Assembly: GCF_001982615.1 (NCBI RefSeq)
Contig: NZ_MLCO01000077.1
Coordinates: 19,245-83,244, forward strand
Direction of reading: 5' to 3'
Source: Teichococcus deserti
GTDB taxonomy: Bacteria; Pseudomonadota; Alphaproteobacteria; Acetobacterales; Acetobacteraceae
DNA length: 64,000 nt
In this document: one piece after another, positions 29,361-39,336 of the stretch
Position numbering within the stretch: position 1 is the stretch's first letter
How the letters are laid out: each line of letters begins with the position of its first letter
Made by a program: the position numbers and the translations under genes
Notes under the pieces: generated by a model
What the model was told of the DNA's origin: nothing
Seen by the model: only the letters and a program-made list of their open reading frames with translations
The model's database searches: none

Positions 29361-29924
29361 CTAGCCCTTCCGCCGGTAGCGCAGCTCCAGCGTGCCGCTG
29401 TCGAAGGCGCGGTGCTCTTCCAGTTGCCAGTCGTCCAGCCGGTCATCCTCGGCGAAGAGGCGACGCCCGCCGCCGACGGTGACCGGGAAGATCATCAGCC
29501 GCACTTCGTCGATAAGGCCCCCCGCCAGCAGCGCCTGGGCCAGGCGGCGGCTGCCGCACAGGAGAAGAGAACCCTCGGCCGAGGCCTTCAGCGCGGCGAT
29601 GGCCGGCAGCAGCGGCCCCTCGACCCGCTGCGCGCCATGCCAGTCCAGCGGCGCGGGGTCGCGGGTGACGACGTGTTTCGGCATGGCGTTCATCCGCTCG
29701 GCGAAGGCGCCGTCGCGCGACGACCAGCCCTCCCGGAAGGACTCGTAGGTCACGCGGCCGAGCAGCAGGGCGCCGGCCGCCTCGGCCTCGGCCTGCTTGT
29801 GGGCGACCTCGGCCTCGCCCATGCAGCGGCCGGCCCAGCCGGTATGCGGATGGCCGGGCTCGCCGCCCGGGGCCTCCATCACACCGTCGAGCGTCAGCAG
29901 CGTGGTCAGGATGATCTCGGCCAT
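29361..29924 (-). CDS. RibD C-terminal/dihydrofolate reductase-like protein
   Basis: A 187-residue protein with the DHFR-like fold of the RibD C-terminal family: MAEIILTTLLTLDGVMEAPGG at the start, ALLLGRVTYESFREGW, AMPKHVVTRDPAPLDW, LLLCGSRRLAQALLAGGLIDEVRLMIFPVTVGGGRRLF. Members are NADPH-dependent reductases, mostly of unknown substrate. The ATG at 29924 matches the family start; the very long frame upstream is an antisense shadow of the amidohydrolase gene. It converges on the hydrolase gene with a 9-bp gap. Confidence 0.9.
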   Translation of the reverse strand: MAEIILTTLLTLDGVMEAPGGEPGHPHTGWAGRCMGEAEVAHKQAEAEAAGALLLGRVTYESFREGWSSRDGAFAERMNAMPKHVVTRDPAPLDWHGAQRVEGPLLPAIAALKASAEGSLLLCGSRRLAQALLAGGLIDEVRLMIFPVTVGGGRRLFAEDDRLDDWQLEEHRAFDSGTLELRYRRKG

Positions 29925-30104
29925 TCTTCTCCCCCCGTCCCCTTTGGGTGCAGATCGATACCATGCGACGCGGCGCCGGCGGCGGCGAGACCGGCCAAGC
30001 CGCGGATCGCCCTGGACAATCCGTGCATCGGTCCGGGGGCGGCTTGACCCGGGTATGGGGCTTTGTGACGCTCGCCGCTTCCCCCTCCCGCCAGGAGACC
30101 GCCG

Positions 30105-31538
30105 GTGGCCCGCACCCTGATTCGCGCCTCGCATATCATCGCCTACCAGGATGGCGGGCACCGCCACCTGAAGGACGGCGTGGTGGTCTATGAGAACGAC
30201 ACCATCATCCATGTCGGCCGCGACTTCGAGGGCCCCGTCGACCACACCATCGACGCCACCGGCAAGCTGGTCACTCCGGGCTTCATCAACACCCATGCCC
30301 ATCTGTCGGAAAGCCCGCTCGACAAGAGCTTCGTCGAGGATCGCGGCCCGCGGCAATTCTACCTCTCCGGGTTGTTCGAGTTCCTGACCGCCCGCGACGG
30401 CGCCATCACCGACGCCGCCCGCCGCGCCTGCATCGCCTATTCGATGCCCGAGCTGCTGCGCACCGGCACCACCACCATCATGGAGATCGGCTGGCATGGC
30501 GACGTGGTCGCCGAGCATGCCGAGCGCGTCGGCCTGCGCGCCTATATCGGCCAGGGCTACCGCTCCGGCCGCTGGCTGACCGCGAATGGCCGCACGGTGG
30601 AATACGAATGGCTGGCGGATGACGGGCTGGCCGGCTTCAACGACGCCGTCGCCTTCGTCGAGAAGGTGGAAGGCCGCGCCAATGGCCGCATCAAGGGCTT
30701 CCTGACGCCGATGCAGGTCGACACCTGCTCGGAGGCGCTGCTGAAGCGCTCGGCCGATGCGTCGCGCGACATGAAGCTGCCGCTGGCGCTGCATGTGTCG
30801 CAGTCGGTGCCCGAGTTCCACGAGATGACCCGCCGCAACGGCTGCACGCCGATCGAGTGGCTGCAGAAGATCGGCTTCCTGTCGGAGCGCTGCATCCTCG
30901 GCCACTGCATCATCCCGGGCGAGAGCAGCTGGGCCAACTACCAGGCCGACGACATCGGCATCCTGGCCGACAGCGGCGCCAACGTGGCGCATGCCGTCTG
31001 GGTCTTCGCCCGCCGCGGCATCGCCATGGAGAGCTTCGCCCGCTACCAGGCGCGCGGGGTCAACATGACCATCGCCACCGACACCTGCCCGCAGAGCATG
31101 ATCGAGGCGATGCGCTGGACCTCGGTCTGCTCGAAGATCGTCGACCGCCGCACCCAGGTCGCGACCGCCGCCGACGTGTTCAACGCCGCGACCCTGAACG
31201 GCGCCAAGGCGCTGGGCCGCGAAGACATCGGCCGCGTCAGCGTCGGCGCCAAGGCCGACCTGCTGATCTGGCAAGGCGAGAGCATGTTCATGACCCCGCT
31301 GCGCGACCCCATCCGCAACCTGGTCTTCTCGGCGACGGCGGAAGACCTGCAAACCTCGATCATCGACGGCCGCGTCGTCATGGAGAACGGCATCGTCCCC
31401 GGCTACGACCCCATCGAGCTGGGCCGCGAAGTCCAGAAGGGCGCCGAGGCCATGTGGGCCGGGATGAAGGAACGCGACTGGGCCGGGCGCGACATCGAGA
31501 CGCTGTCGCCGTCGTCGTTCCCGGCTTTTGCGAGGTGA
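30105..31538 (+). CDS. amidohydrolase of the ATZ/TRZ (chlorohydrolase/deaminase) family
   Basis: A 477-residue metal-dependent hydrolase beginning at GTG 30105, with CAGGAG at about 30092 as the ribosome-binding site. The metal site shows PGFINTHAHLSES (HxH), LHVSQSVPEFHE, ILGHCIIPGES and ATDTCPQSM. The C-terminal barrel-side strand GRVSVGAKADLLIW is typical of the family. Members remove amino or chloro groups from heterocycles or act as cytosine/guanine-type deaminases; the substrate is not evident. It is followed by a composite repeat filling the gap to the next gene. Confidence 0.88.
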   Translation: MARTLIRASHIIAYQDGGHRHLKDGVVVYENDTIIHVGRDFEGPVDHTIDATGKLVTPGFINTHAHLSESPLDKSFVEDRGPRQFYLSGLFEFLTARDGAITDAARRACIAYSMPELLRTGTTTIMEIGWHGDVVAEHAERVGLRAYIGQGYRSGRWLTANGRTVEYEWLADDGLAGFNDAVAFVEKVEGRANGRIKGFLTPMQVDTCSEALLKRSADASRDMKLPLALHVSQSVPEFHEMTRRNGCTPIEWLQKIGFLSERCILGHCIIPGESSWANYQADDIGILADSGANVAHAVWVFARRGIAMESFARYQARGVNMTIATDTCPQSMIEAMRWTSVCSKIVDRRTQVATAADVFNAATLNGAKALGREDIGRVSVGAKADLLIWQGESMFMTPLRDPIRNLVFSATAEDLQTSIIDGRVVMENGIVPGYDPIELGREVQKGAEAMWAGMKERDWAGRDIETLSPSSFPAFAR

Positions 31539-31797
31539 AGAGAAGGCAGAGGAAGGCTGGGAGAATGAATTCTCCCAGACCCTCTTCTTTTTTCTGATGA
31601 CCGGCCGTTGCCGGGCCTGCGCCCCACCACGAGCGAGATCAGGGCCTCACGGCGGGACGTATTTTCATGAAATCAGCGCACCCTCAAAGGTCGCGCTGCT
31701 GCCGGGCCGTTTCACGTACTGTCGTCACGTGGACACGGCAGTCTGACAGAAAAAAGAAGGGGTCCAGGGGAATTCATTCCCCTGGCCTGCCCGGACT
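31539..31797. repeat. composite intergenic repeat element, copy 1
   Basis: The whole gap between the amidohydrolase and NAPRTase-family genes. It is bounded by two 22-bp palindromes, 31557-31578 (CTGGGAGAAT arms) and 31764-31785 (CCAGGGGAAT arms), each with an adjoining A/T run (31584-31596 and 31747-31759 are inverted copies of CAGAAAAAAGAAG). Inside are a 25-bp near-palindrome (31674-31698) and an 18-bp block (31726-31743, complement GACTGCCGTGTCCACGTG). The order and spacing match copy 2 at 42848-43103 in inverted orientation. No reading frame is convincing. Confidence 0.85.
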
Positions 31798-32982
31798 CTA
31801 ATTGCTGTTAGACCGCTTTCTTTCACCGTTCCGGTGCAGAAGGAACTCGCGTCCCAGCTTTACCCGGGCGACCCCATCGTAAGAGACGATATCCGCCGTG
31901 GCGTAGGTTTCGCTCCAGGTGTTGGGGATGAAGCTGCCGGTGCCGACCACGTCGACCGGGGCCTTGGCTTCGTTCATCACCCGGCACTTGGTCACCCCGA
32001 AGCCCGAGGAGGCCACGATCTTGACCTTGGGGAAGCCGGCCTCGTCCATCGCTTCGCGGATGCGCCAGATGGCCGCGGCGGAGACGCCGGTGCCGACCAG
32101 GTGGCGCAGCTCAGTCTCGGAGCGGTAGCGGCGGATGGCGCCGGGGACGTGGCGCTCGAGCACCGCGTAGGAGGCGGCGGGGTCGAGGCCTTCGAGGAAG
32201 CGGCCGCCATGGGTGTCCAGGCGGACCGACAGGCGGCCTGCCGCGGCGAGTTCGGGGAAGCGCTGGCAGACGCCGAGGGTGTCGGTGACCTCGCGGCCGA
32301 AATAGTCGACCAGGACGGTCAGCGCCTCGTCCGGGAAGGTCTCGTGGAACATCTCGGCGGCGCGGACGGTGCTGCGGGCATAGCCGATCAGGGCATGCGG
32401 CATGGTGCCGAAGCCGCGGGGCTGGCCGAACCAATGCGCCGTCGAGTCATTGGCGTTGCCGACGAAGCCCTTGGCGCCTTCGCGCTGGGCGGCGGCGCTG
32501 CCGACGGCGGCGGCATAGGCCATCATTTCCTGCATCTCGGCGCCGGCGCAGTGCCGGGCCTCCATGGCGAGGAAGGCGGCGCCGGGCAGCTCCAGGCACA
32601 TCTGGTAGGCGTTGTGGGCAGCGACGCAGGGCGGGCCCAGCTTCTGCAGGTAGAGCGTCTCGAGGTCGGCGAGCTCGGTGAAGGACCCGGTCAGGTAGAG
32701 CAGCGGGTCGCCGGCGCCGACCCACTCGCCCTCCTTGTGCATCAGCTCGATCTCGATCGAGGTGCCGCGGGCGGCGGCGACCTTGGTCAGCCAGTCGATC
32801 ATCAGCCGCGGGGCGGAGACGACGGGGCGGCGCAGGAAGACCGCATAGGTGACGCGGGCATCGCCGAAGCGCTGCACGATGGCCTTGGTGCGGTTGAAAT
32901 AGGCGTCGGTCTGGCGGGAGATCTCCTGATCCCCCACCGGACCTGCCGCCGCGTGGTTCTCCCGCGGCGGCGTTCCATCCAT
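31798..32982 (-). CDS. nicotinate phosphoribosyltransferase-family protein
   Basis: A 394-residue protein from ATG 32982 (MDGTPPRENH). It shows the NAPRTase-like layout: TDAYFNRTKAIVQRFGDARVTYAVFLRR, LTGSFTELADLETLYLQKLG, MEARHCAGAEMQEMMAYAAA, GFGTMPHALIGYA, LVDYFGREVTDT, VRLDTHGGRFLEGL, KIVASSGFGVTKCRV and VDVVGTGSFIPNTWSETYATADIV. The family makes nicotinate mononucleotide from nicotinic acid and PRPP for NAD salvage. It starts 13 bp after the DAHP synthase stop codon on the same strand, so the two are likely co-transcribed, although no pathway links them directly. Confidence 0.85.
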   Translation of the reverse strand: MDGTPPRENHAAAGPVGDQEISRQTDAYFNRTKAIVQRFGDARVTYAVFLRRPVVSAPRLMIDWLTKVAAARGTSIEIELMHKEGEWVGAGDPLLYLTGSFTELADLETLYLQKLGPPCVAAHNAYQMCLELPGAAFLAMEARHCAGAEMQEMMAYAAAVGSAAAQREGAKGFVGNANDSTAHWFGQPRGFGTMPHALIGYARSTVRAAEMFHETFPDEALTVLVDYFGREVTDTLGVCQRFPELAAAGRLSVRLDTHGGRFLEGLDPAASYAVLERHVPGAIRRYRSETELRHLVGTGVSAAAIWRIREAMDEAGFPKVKIVASSGFGVTKCRVMNEAKAPVDVVGTGSFIPNTWSETYATADIVSYDGVARVKLGREFLLHRNGERKRSNSN

Positions 32983-32995
32983 CACTGCGCCCGCC

Positions 32996-34375
32996 TCACT
33001 GGGCGGCCAGCAGCGGAAGGGCGGCGCCATCGGGGCGGCGCGCCTTCAGCTCCTCGGCGACGAGGAAGGCCAGCTCCAGCGCCTGCTCGGCATTCAGCCG
33101 CGGGTCGCAGAAGGTGGCGTAGTTGGCGGAGAGGTCGGCCTCCGACAGCTTGTGGGCGCCGCCGATGCATTCGGTGACGTCGCTGCCGGTCATCTCGACA
33201 TGCACGCCGCCGGCCCAGGTGCCCTCGGCCTGGTGGGCGTCGAAGAAGCCGCGCAGCTCCGACAGGATCGCATCGAAGGAGCGGGTCTTGTAGGTGCCGG
33301 CGGTGTGGGTGTTGCCGTGCATCGGGTCGGAGATCCAGACCACTTCGCGGCCGGCCCGCTTCACCGCGCGCAGCAGCGGCGGCAGCTTGTCGGCGATCTT
33401 GGACGCGCCCATGCGGCTGATCAGGGTCAGGCGGCCCGGGATGTTCTCCGGGTTCAGGATTTCCGTCAGGCGGACCAGCTCGTCCGGGTCGGTCGAGGGG
33501 CCGACCTTCAGGCCCAGCGGGTTCTTCACGCCGCGCAGGAACTCGACATGGGCGCCGTCCGGCTGGCGGGTGCGGTCGCCGATCCACAGGAAATGGGCCG
33601 AGCAGGCATACCACTCGTCGGTGGTGCTATCGACGCGGGTCAGCGCCTGCTCATAGGGCAGCAGCAGCGCCTCGTGGCTGGTGTAGAAGTCGGTCTCGCG
33701 CACCTGCGGCGCTTCCGACATGCCGCAGGCGGCCATGAAGCGCAGCGTCTCGTCGATGCGTGCCGTCAGGTCCTGGTAGCGCTCGGCCAGCGGCGAGCGC
33801 TGCACGAAGCCCAGGTTCCAGCGATGCACCTCATGCAGGTCGGCATAGCCGCCGGTGGCGAAGGCGCGCAGCAGGTTCAGCGTGCCGGCCGACTGCATAT
33901 AGGCGAATTCCATCCGCGACGGGTCGGGGATGCGGGCTTCCGCCGTGAATTCCGGCCCGTTGATGATGTCGCCGCGGTAGGAGGGCAGCGTGGTGCCCTC
34001 CACCGTCTCGGTGTCGGAGGAGCGCGGCTTGGCGAACTGCCCGGCCATGCGGCCGAGCTTCACCACCGGCAGGCTGCCGCCGAAGGTCAGCACCACCGCC
34101 ATCTGCAGCAGCACGCGGAAGGTGTCGCGGATCGGGTTGGCGCGGAAATCGGCGAAGCTCTCGGCGCAATCGCCGCCCTGCAGCACGAAGGCCCGACCCT
34201 GGCCGGCTTTCGCCAGGGACTGCTGCAACCGCCGGGCCTCGCCTGCAAAAACGAGCGGCGGAAAGCTCGCGAGCCGGGATTCCATGGCATTCAACTTGGC
34301 CTGGTCCGGATAATCCGGCACCTGCCGGATGGGCATTTCGCGCCAGCTTCCGGGCTGCCACCCGCGCACCGTCAT
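32996..34375 (-). CDS. class II 3-deoxy-7-phosphoheptulonate (DAHP) synthase
   Basis: A 459-residue plant-type (class II) DAHP synthase, which condenses PEP and erythrose 4-phosphate as the first step of the shikimate pathway. Family motifs include [14 protein letters not shown] at the start, [84 protein letters not shown] and the end region [17 protein letters not shown]. Length is typical. The next gene in the same direction is the NAPRTase-family gene. Confidence 0.95.
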   Translation of the reverse strand: MTVRGWQPGSWREMPIRQVPDYPDQAKLNAMESRLASFPPLVFAGEARRLQQSLAKAGQGRAFVLQGGDCAESFADFRANPIRDTFRVLLQMAVVLTFGGSLPVVKLGRMAGQFAKPRSSDTETVEGTTLPSYRGDIINGPEFTAEARIPDPSRMEFAYMQSAGTLNLLRAFATGGYADLHEVHRWNLGFVQRSPLAERYQDLTARIDETLRFMAACGMSEAPQVRETDFYTSHEALLLPYEQALTRVDSTTDEWYACSAHFLWIGDRTRQPDGAHVEFLRGVKNPLGLKVGPSTDPDELVRLTEILNPENIPGRLTLISRMGASKIADKLPPLLRAVKRAGREVVWISDPMHGNTHTAGTYKTRSFDAILSELRGFFDAHQAEGTWAGGVHVEMTGSDVTECIGGAHKLSEADLSANYATFCDPRLNAEQALELAFLVAEELKARRPDGAALPLLAAQ

Positions 34376-34479
34376 GACACTCAGCTTCCTCAGCTAGATT
34401 TTTGGCCGGCCAGGATAGACCGGTCCGCCTTGACAGGGCTACCACCGGCTGCGGCCTGCGCAAACCAGTCTCGTGGCAT

Positions 34480-36069
34480 TCAGCCTGGATTAAGCGCAGC
34501 CCTGCCATGCTCGACGGTGAAAGAACCGCGGTCCTCGCATGCGGCGCCGGGGCGGGTGACCTCGGACACGGCGCGGAAACGGGCGGTCAGGGTGGCGTCC
34601 GTCGCCTCATGCAGCGTGTAGCCGCGGCGGTTGTTGAAGAAGGCCAGATGCGGGTTGCGCGCCAGGATGCGGGGCGTGGCGGCAACCTGCTCCGAGCCGT
34701 CGCCGCCGGAGCTGATCGAGGTGGCGGTGAATTCCACCCCGACGGCGCCGCGCTCCGGCCGCGAGAACTCGCGCAGCAGCGTGCCGGCCCAGGCGGCATG
34801 GACGTCGCCGGACAGCACCGCCAGGCCCTGCAGCCCGCTTTCCTGCACCTGGGCGAAAAGGCGGTCGCGGGCGGCGGGATAGCCGTCCCACTTGTCCATG
34901 GCATAGCGCGGCGCCTCGCTGCCGGTGTCGCGCTGCAGCATGGGAACCTGCTGGGCCAGCAGGCTCCAGCGGGCGCGGCCGGGGCGCAGCCGCCCGGACA
35001 GCCATTGCTCCTGGGCCGGGCCGATCATCTGCGCGGCCGGGTCTTCCCGCGCTGTGCAGCTGGCGGCGGTCGCGCCGCCGCAGGGCTGGTCGGTGCGGAA
35101 GCTGCGGGTGTCGAGCACCGACACCTCCAGCAGCCGCCCGAAGCGCAGGCCGCGATACGCCAGGATCTCCGGGCCGCGCGGCAGCTGGCTAGGGCGCAGC
35201 GGCATGTGCTCGTACCAGGCCTGGAAGGCGGCCTGCTTGCGCAGCGCGAAGATCTCGGGCGGGACGGCAGGGCGGTCGCGGCGGCTGCCGTCCTCCTCCG
35301 AGAAGGGGCCGGCCCAGTCATTGTCGACCTCATGGTCGTCGAAGGAATGCAGGAAGGGATGCGCCGCCTGCGCCGCCGCCAGGTCGGGGTCCAGCTTGTA
35401 GAGGGCGTAGCGGTTCCGATAGGCCTCGAGCGAATACACTTCGGGCGAGTTGTGCCGCCGCGGCTGGCCGCCGCGGGGGCCGCCCTCGTAGATGTAGTCG
35501 CCATAGTGGAAGACGAAATCCAGCTCGTCTTCCCCGGCGACATGCCGCCAGGCGCTGAAGAAGCCATGCTCGTAGTTCTGGCAGCCGGCATTGACGAAGC
35601 GCAGCCGGCGGGGGGCGGCATCGGCCGCCGGGGCGGTGCGGGTGCGGCCGGTCGCCGACGCCCAGCCGCCGACGCGGAAGCGGTAGTGGAAGGAAGCGCC
35701 GGCCGGCAGCCCGGCCAGCTCGACATGCAGCGAGTGGCCGAGCTCCGGCCGGGCCAGCGCCTCACCCCGGCGGAGGATCGTCTGGAAGGACGGGTCCTCG
35801 GCCAGCTCCCAGGTCACGGGGATGGCCAGCATCGGCATGCCGCCGCCTTCCAGCGGCGCCGGTGCCAGCCGGGTCCAGAGCACCATCCCGTCCGGCCAGG
35901 GATCACCCGAGGCCACGCCCAGGGTGAAGGGGTTTTCCGCCCAGCGCGGCTGGGCCCAGGCGCGGCGCGGGACGGCCGGCTGCAGCGCCGCCAGCGCCGC
36001 CATCCCCAACCCGCCGCGCAACGCACCGCGCCGCGACAGTGCCAGAATATCCCGCCGCCGGCTCTCCAT
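34480..36069 (-). CDS. phoD: alkaline phosphatase D (PhoD family), Tat-exported
   Basis: A 529-residue exported phosphatase/phosphodiesterase. The N terminus has a twin-arginine signal (SRRGALRGGLGMAALAAL, cut near RRAWA), giving export of a folded metalloenzyme. The N-terminal fibronectin-like domain shows NPFTLGVASGDPWPDGMVLWTRLAP. The metallophosphatase domain shows FHYGDYIYEGGPRGG, SFDDHEVDNDW and VLSGDVHAAWAG. PhoD uses Ca2+ and Fe3+ and works in phosphate scavenging. ATG 36069 is chosen because it starts the Tat signal. Divergent from the diguanylate cyclase; I see no clear Pho box. Confidence 0.93.
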   Translation of the reverse strand: MESRRRDILALSRRGALRGGLGMAALAALQPAVPRRAWAQPRWAENPFTLGVASGDPWPDGMVLWTRLAPAPLEGGGMPMLAIPVTWELAEDPSFQTILRRGEALARPELGHSLHVELAGLPAGASFHYRFRVGGWASATGRTRTAPAADAAPRRLRFVNAGCQNYEHGFFSAWRHVAGEDELDFVFHYGDYIYEGGPRGGQPRRHNSPEVYSLEAYRNRYALYKLDPDLAAAQAAHPFLHSFDDHEVDNDWAGPFSEEDGSRRDRPAVPPEIFALRKQAAFQAWYEHMPLRPSQLPRGPEILAYRGLRFGRLLEVSVLDTRSFRTDQPCGGATAASCTAREDPAAQMIGPAQEQWLSGRLRPGRARWSLLAQQVPMLQRDTGSEAPRYAMDKWDGYPAARDRLFAQVQESGLQGLAVLSGDVHAAWAGTLLREFSRPERGAVGVEFTATSISSGGDGSEQVAATPRILARNPHLAFFNNRRGYTLHEATDATLTARFRAVSEVTRPGAACEDRGSFTVEHGRAALNPG

Positions 36070-36265
36070 GCCCCGCCTCCCCGCTTCCGCCTTGCGGAAG
36101 CTAGCCGCTGCCCCACGGCGCGTCCCCGGCGGCGGCGTGACATTTCCCCCATACGAAGGCCCTGCTCCGGATGAAAGCGGTCCCGTTCCGGCTGGCAAAG
36201 CGCCCGGAAGCGATTATACGCTTTCGTGAGCCCCCGCCGGGGCGCCACCTTCCTCCCGCCGGACC

Positions 36266-37888
36266 ATGCCCCAGGGGACCATGCCGCAGGCCGAGCCACG
36301 TCGCCCGTCTGCCGAGCCTGCCCCCGCTGCCGGGACGCCGCGCCCCGGCCAGCCGGCCCGCGCGCGCCCGGGAAGCGAGCGCGGCGAGGCGCTGACCCTC
36401 TGGCTCGGCCTGCTGCTGCCGCTCTGCTTCGCCGCCCTCTGCGCCATCCAAGTCTGGGAGCTGCGGCGCGACGCCTGGCAGAAGGCCGAGCGCAACGCGC
36501 AGAACCTGCTGGCCATTGCCGGCCGCGACATCCTGCGCCAGGTCGAGCTCTACGACCGCGCGCTGCAGGCCGTCGCCGCCAATCTGTCCGACCAGAGGGC
36601 CGACCAAAAGGCCGACCAGGGGGCCGATCGCGGCGACGGCGCGCTCCCGCGCCCGCTGCCGCGGCAGCTGCTCTTCGCGCCGGCGGCGGCCACCACCCAT
36701 CTGGGCAGCATGGTGGTGATGGACGCCTCGGGCGAGATCGTCGCCAGCTCCGACCCTGCCGTGGGCAGCCGGCGCGACTTCTCCGGCCACCGCTTCTTCC
36801 TGCGCCATGCCGGCGATCCCTCGGCCGGGCTGCAGATCAGCCACCCCTTCCCCGACCGCTACCAGCAGGACCACCTGATCGCGCTGAGCCGCCGCATCCC
36901 GACCGCCGATGGCCGCTTCGCCGGCGTCGTGGTCGGCACGCTGCGCCTGGCCTATCTGCGCGAGCTGCTGGACGGCATGGAGATCGGGCGGGCCAGCACC
37001 ATCAACCTCTTCGCGGCCGACGGCACGCTCATCTACCGCAGCCCGGCGGGCGGGGCGCAGCCCGGGCTGGACCTGTCGCGGGCGCCGACGGTGCGCCGCT
37101 TCATGGCCGAGCCAAGGGGCGTCTTCACCGGCACCGCGGCCATCGACGAGGTCGAGCGGCTCTACAGCTTCACCCGCCTGGGCGACCGTCCGCTGATCCT
37201 GAACGTCGCGGTCTCGACCGACGAGATCCTGCGCGGCTGGCGCGAGCATGCGGCCTGGATCGGGCTGGCGGTCGGGCTGCTGTCGCTGATCATGCTGGCG
37301 CTGCTGCTGCGGCTGCGGCAGGAGCTGCGGCTGCGCCGGGCCGCCGAGGCCGTGGCGCTGGCCGAGGGCGCGCGGCTGGCCGAGCTGTCCGAGACCGACG
37401 GGCTGACGGGGCTGGGCAACCGCCGGCGCCTGGACCGGCTGATGGCGCTGGAATGGGCGCGGCTGCAGCGCCAGGCGCAGCCGCTGGCGATGATCATGAT
37501 CGACATCGACCATTTCAAGGCCTTCAACGACAGCCAGGGCCATCCGGCCGGGGATGCGGTGCTGCGCGGCATGGCCGACTGCCTGCGCGCCGCCATCCGC
37601 CCGGACGTCGATCTGGCCGCGCGCTACGGCGGCGAGGAATTCGCCGTCCTGCTGCCAGAGATGCCGCTGGAGGGGGCGCTGCGCATCGCCTCCCGCATCC
37701 AGTCGCAGCTCGCCCGCCTCGACCTGCCGCATCCGGCGGCGCCGGGCGGGCGGGTGACGGTCAGCCTGGGCGTCGCCGCCCGCATTCCCGCCCCCGGCAC
37801 CTCGGCGGAGATGCTGCTGCGCGCCGCGGATGCCGCCCTCTACGAGGCCAAGCATCTGGGGCGCGACAGGATCGCCGCCGCCGCCTAG
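36266..37888 (+). CDS. membrane diguanylate cyclase (GGDEF) with periplasmic sensor domain
   Basis: A 540-residue protein that should make cyclic di-GMP. One membrane helix lies near residues 43-65 and a second near residues 323-345. Between them is a periplasmic PDC/dCache-like sensor region (GSMVVMDASGEIVASSDPAVG, GHRFFLRHAGDPS, SRRIPTADGRFAGVVVGTL). Its early part has an in-frame short repeat (ADQKADQGADR). The cytoplasmic GGDEF domain shows TDGLTGLGNRRRLD, IDIDHFKAFND and an intact RYGGEEF active site. The inhibitory RxxD site is not in register: the residues at the expected place are PDVD. No EAL domain is present. The stop codon overlaps that of the convergent D-aminoacylase gene in CTAG. 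Confidence 0.92.
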   Translation: MPQGTMPQAEPRRPSAEPAPAAGTPRPGQPARARPGSERGEALTLWLGLLLPLCFAALCAIQVWELRRDAWQKAERNAQNLLAIAGRDILRQVELYDRALQAVAANLSDQRADQKADQGADRGDGALPRPLPRQLLFAPAAATTHLGSMVVMDASGEIVASSDPAVGSRRDFSGHRFFLRHAGDPSAGLQISHPFPDRYQQDHLIALSRRIPTADGRFAGVVVGTLRLAYLRELLDGMEIGRASTINLFAADGTLIYRSPAGGAQPGLDLSRAPTVRRFMAEPRGVFTGTAAIDEVERLYSFTRLGDRPLILNVAVSTDEILRGWREHAAWIGLAVGLLSLIMLALLLRLRQELRLRRAAEAVALAEGARLAELSETDGLTGLGNRRRLDRLMALEWARLQRQAQPLAMIMIDIDHFKAFNDSQGHPAGDAVLRGMADCLRAAIRPDVDLAARYGGEEFAVLLPEMPLEGALRIASRIQSQLARLDLPHPAAPGGRVTVSLGVAARIPAPGTSAEMLLRAADAALYEAKHLGRDRIAAAA

Positions 37889-39336
37889 CGGTTGCGCGTC
37901 ACCAGGCGGCCGGGCTTCTCGCCGGTCTCCTTGCCCGCGGCGAAGGTCGCGACGCCGTTGGCCCAGACTTCCTCGATGCCCAGGCTCATCTGCACCGGAT
38001 TCTCGAAGGTGGCGTTGTCGATCACCGTCGCCGGGTCGAACAGCACCAGGTCGGCATAGGCGCCCTCGCGGATCACGCCGCGATCGACCATGCCGAAGAT
38101 CTCGGCGCTGCGGCCGGTCATCTTGTGCACCGCCGTCTCCATGTCGAACAGGCCGAGCTGGCGCGAATACAGCCCCAGCACCCGGGGGAAGGTGCCCCAG
38201 AGGCGCGGATGCGGCTTCTCGTCATGCGGCAGCCCGTCGGAGCCGATCACCGACAGCGGGTGGCGCATGATGCGGCGGACGTCTTCCTCGTCCATCTGGA
38301 ACATGACGCAGCCGGCCGGCAGCAGCCGCTCGGCGGCCAGCTTCAGGTCGGTGTTCCAGCCGCGGGCGATCTCGGCCAGGTCGCGCCCGGCCATCTCCGG
38401 ATGCGGCACCGACCAGGTCACCACGGTGCGGATATCGGCCCGCGTCCGGTCCGGCATCAGCACCGTCGAGCCGGCCGGATAGGGGTACATGTCGAAGGCC
38501 AGCTCCTGCATCGTCGCCGCCGCCTGGATCAGCGCCAGGGTCTGCACCGAGCGGCCGTAATTCTCCGGCATCGAGCATTTGTGGTGGCTGATATGCACCG
38601 GCACGCCGACGCGCTTGCCGATCGCCAGCGTCTCCTCGATCGAGGCCAGGATGTGGTCGGCCTCGTCGCGCATATGGCTGGTGTAGAGCCCGTCGGTGGT
38701 GCGCAGCGCCTCGGCCACCGCGATCACCTCCTCGGTCGTCGCCGCCTTGTTCAGCGGATAGAACAGCCCGGTCGAGAAGCCCGAGGCGCCTTCCAGCAGC
38801 GACTGCTTCAGCCGCCCATGCATCCGCTGGATCTCCTTGTCGGTGGCCACGCGATGGACGTCGCCGGCCATGGCTTCCACCCGCATCGTCTGGTGGCCGA
38901 CGAGGGCATAGGTATTCACCTCGCTCCCCTGCTTCTTCAGCGCATGCGCGTAGTCGCCGAAACTATCGAAAGTCCACCACTGCTCGTCGCCGAGCAGGTC
39001 GAGCGGCGCCGGCGGGCGCTTGCCGGTATGGCGCATCGGCGCCAGGCTGACGCCGCAATTGCCGACCACGACGGTGGTGACGCCCTGGCTGATCTTGCAC
39101 AGCGTGCAGGACGGGCCACAGAGCACGGCGCGGTCGTCATGCGTGTGCGCGTCGATGAAGCCCGGCGCCAGCGCCTTGCCCGTCGCGATCACCTCGCGGT
39201 CGGCGGTGGCGCCGCCGAGGTCGCCGACGCCCGTGATCCGGTCTCCCGTCACCCCGACATCGCCGATCCGGCGCGGCGCGCCGGTGCCGTCGAAAATGGT
39301 CGCATCGCGGATGATCAGGTCGCAGCGCAGGGCCAT
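37885..39336 (-). CDS. N-acyl-D-amino acid deacylase (D-aminoacylase family)
   Basis: A 483-residue amidohydrolase. Metal ligands typical of D-aminoacylases are visible: PGFIDAHTHDDRA, GNCGVSLAP (the bridging Cys), YTSHMRDEAD, VHISHHKCS and VIGSDGLPHDEKPHPR. It should remove acyl groups from N-acyl-D-amino acids, or act on related D-amino amides or hydantoin-like compounds. No signal peptide is present. It is divergent from an IclR-type regulator and near a penicillin-acylase homologue, suggesting a small regulon for acylated amino compounds. Confidence 0.9.
   Translation of the reverse strand: MALRCDLIIRDATIFDGTGAPRRIGDVGVTGDRITGVGDLGGATADREVIATGKALAPGFIDAHTHDDRAVLCGPSCTLCKISQGVTTVVVGNCGVSLAPMRHTGKRPPAPLDLLGDEQWWTFDSFGDYAHALKKQGSEVNTYALVGHQTMRVEAMAGDVHRVATDKEIQRMHGRLKQSLLEGASGFSTGLFYPLNKAATTEEVIAVAEALRTTDGLYTSHMRDEADHILASIEETLAIGKRVGVPVHISHHKCSMPENYGRSVQTLALIQAAATMQELAFDMYPYPAGSTVLMPDRTRADIRTVVTWSVPHPEMAGRDLAEIARGWNTDLKLAAERLLPAGCVMFQMDEEDVRRIMRHPLSVIGSDGLPHDEKPHPRLWGTFPRVLGLYSRQLGLFDMETAVHKMTGRSAEIFGMVDRGVIREGAYADLVLFDPATVIDNATFENPVQMSLGIEEVWANGVATFAAGKETGEKPGRLVTRNR

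Noticed and set aside
31600..31740. A phage attachment site or tRNA-like remnant inside composite element copy 1
   Set aside because: No tRNA arms can be folded, and no integrase or flanking direct repeats are present.
36070..36265. A Pho box upstream of phoD
   Set aside because: GTGACATTTCCCCC has one half-site-like piece, but there is no paired CTGTCAT repeat at the right spacing.
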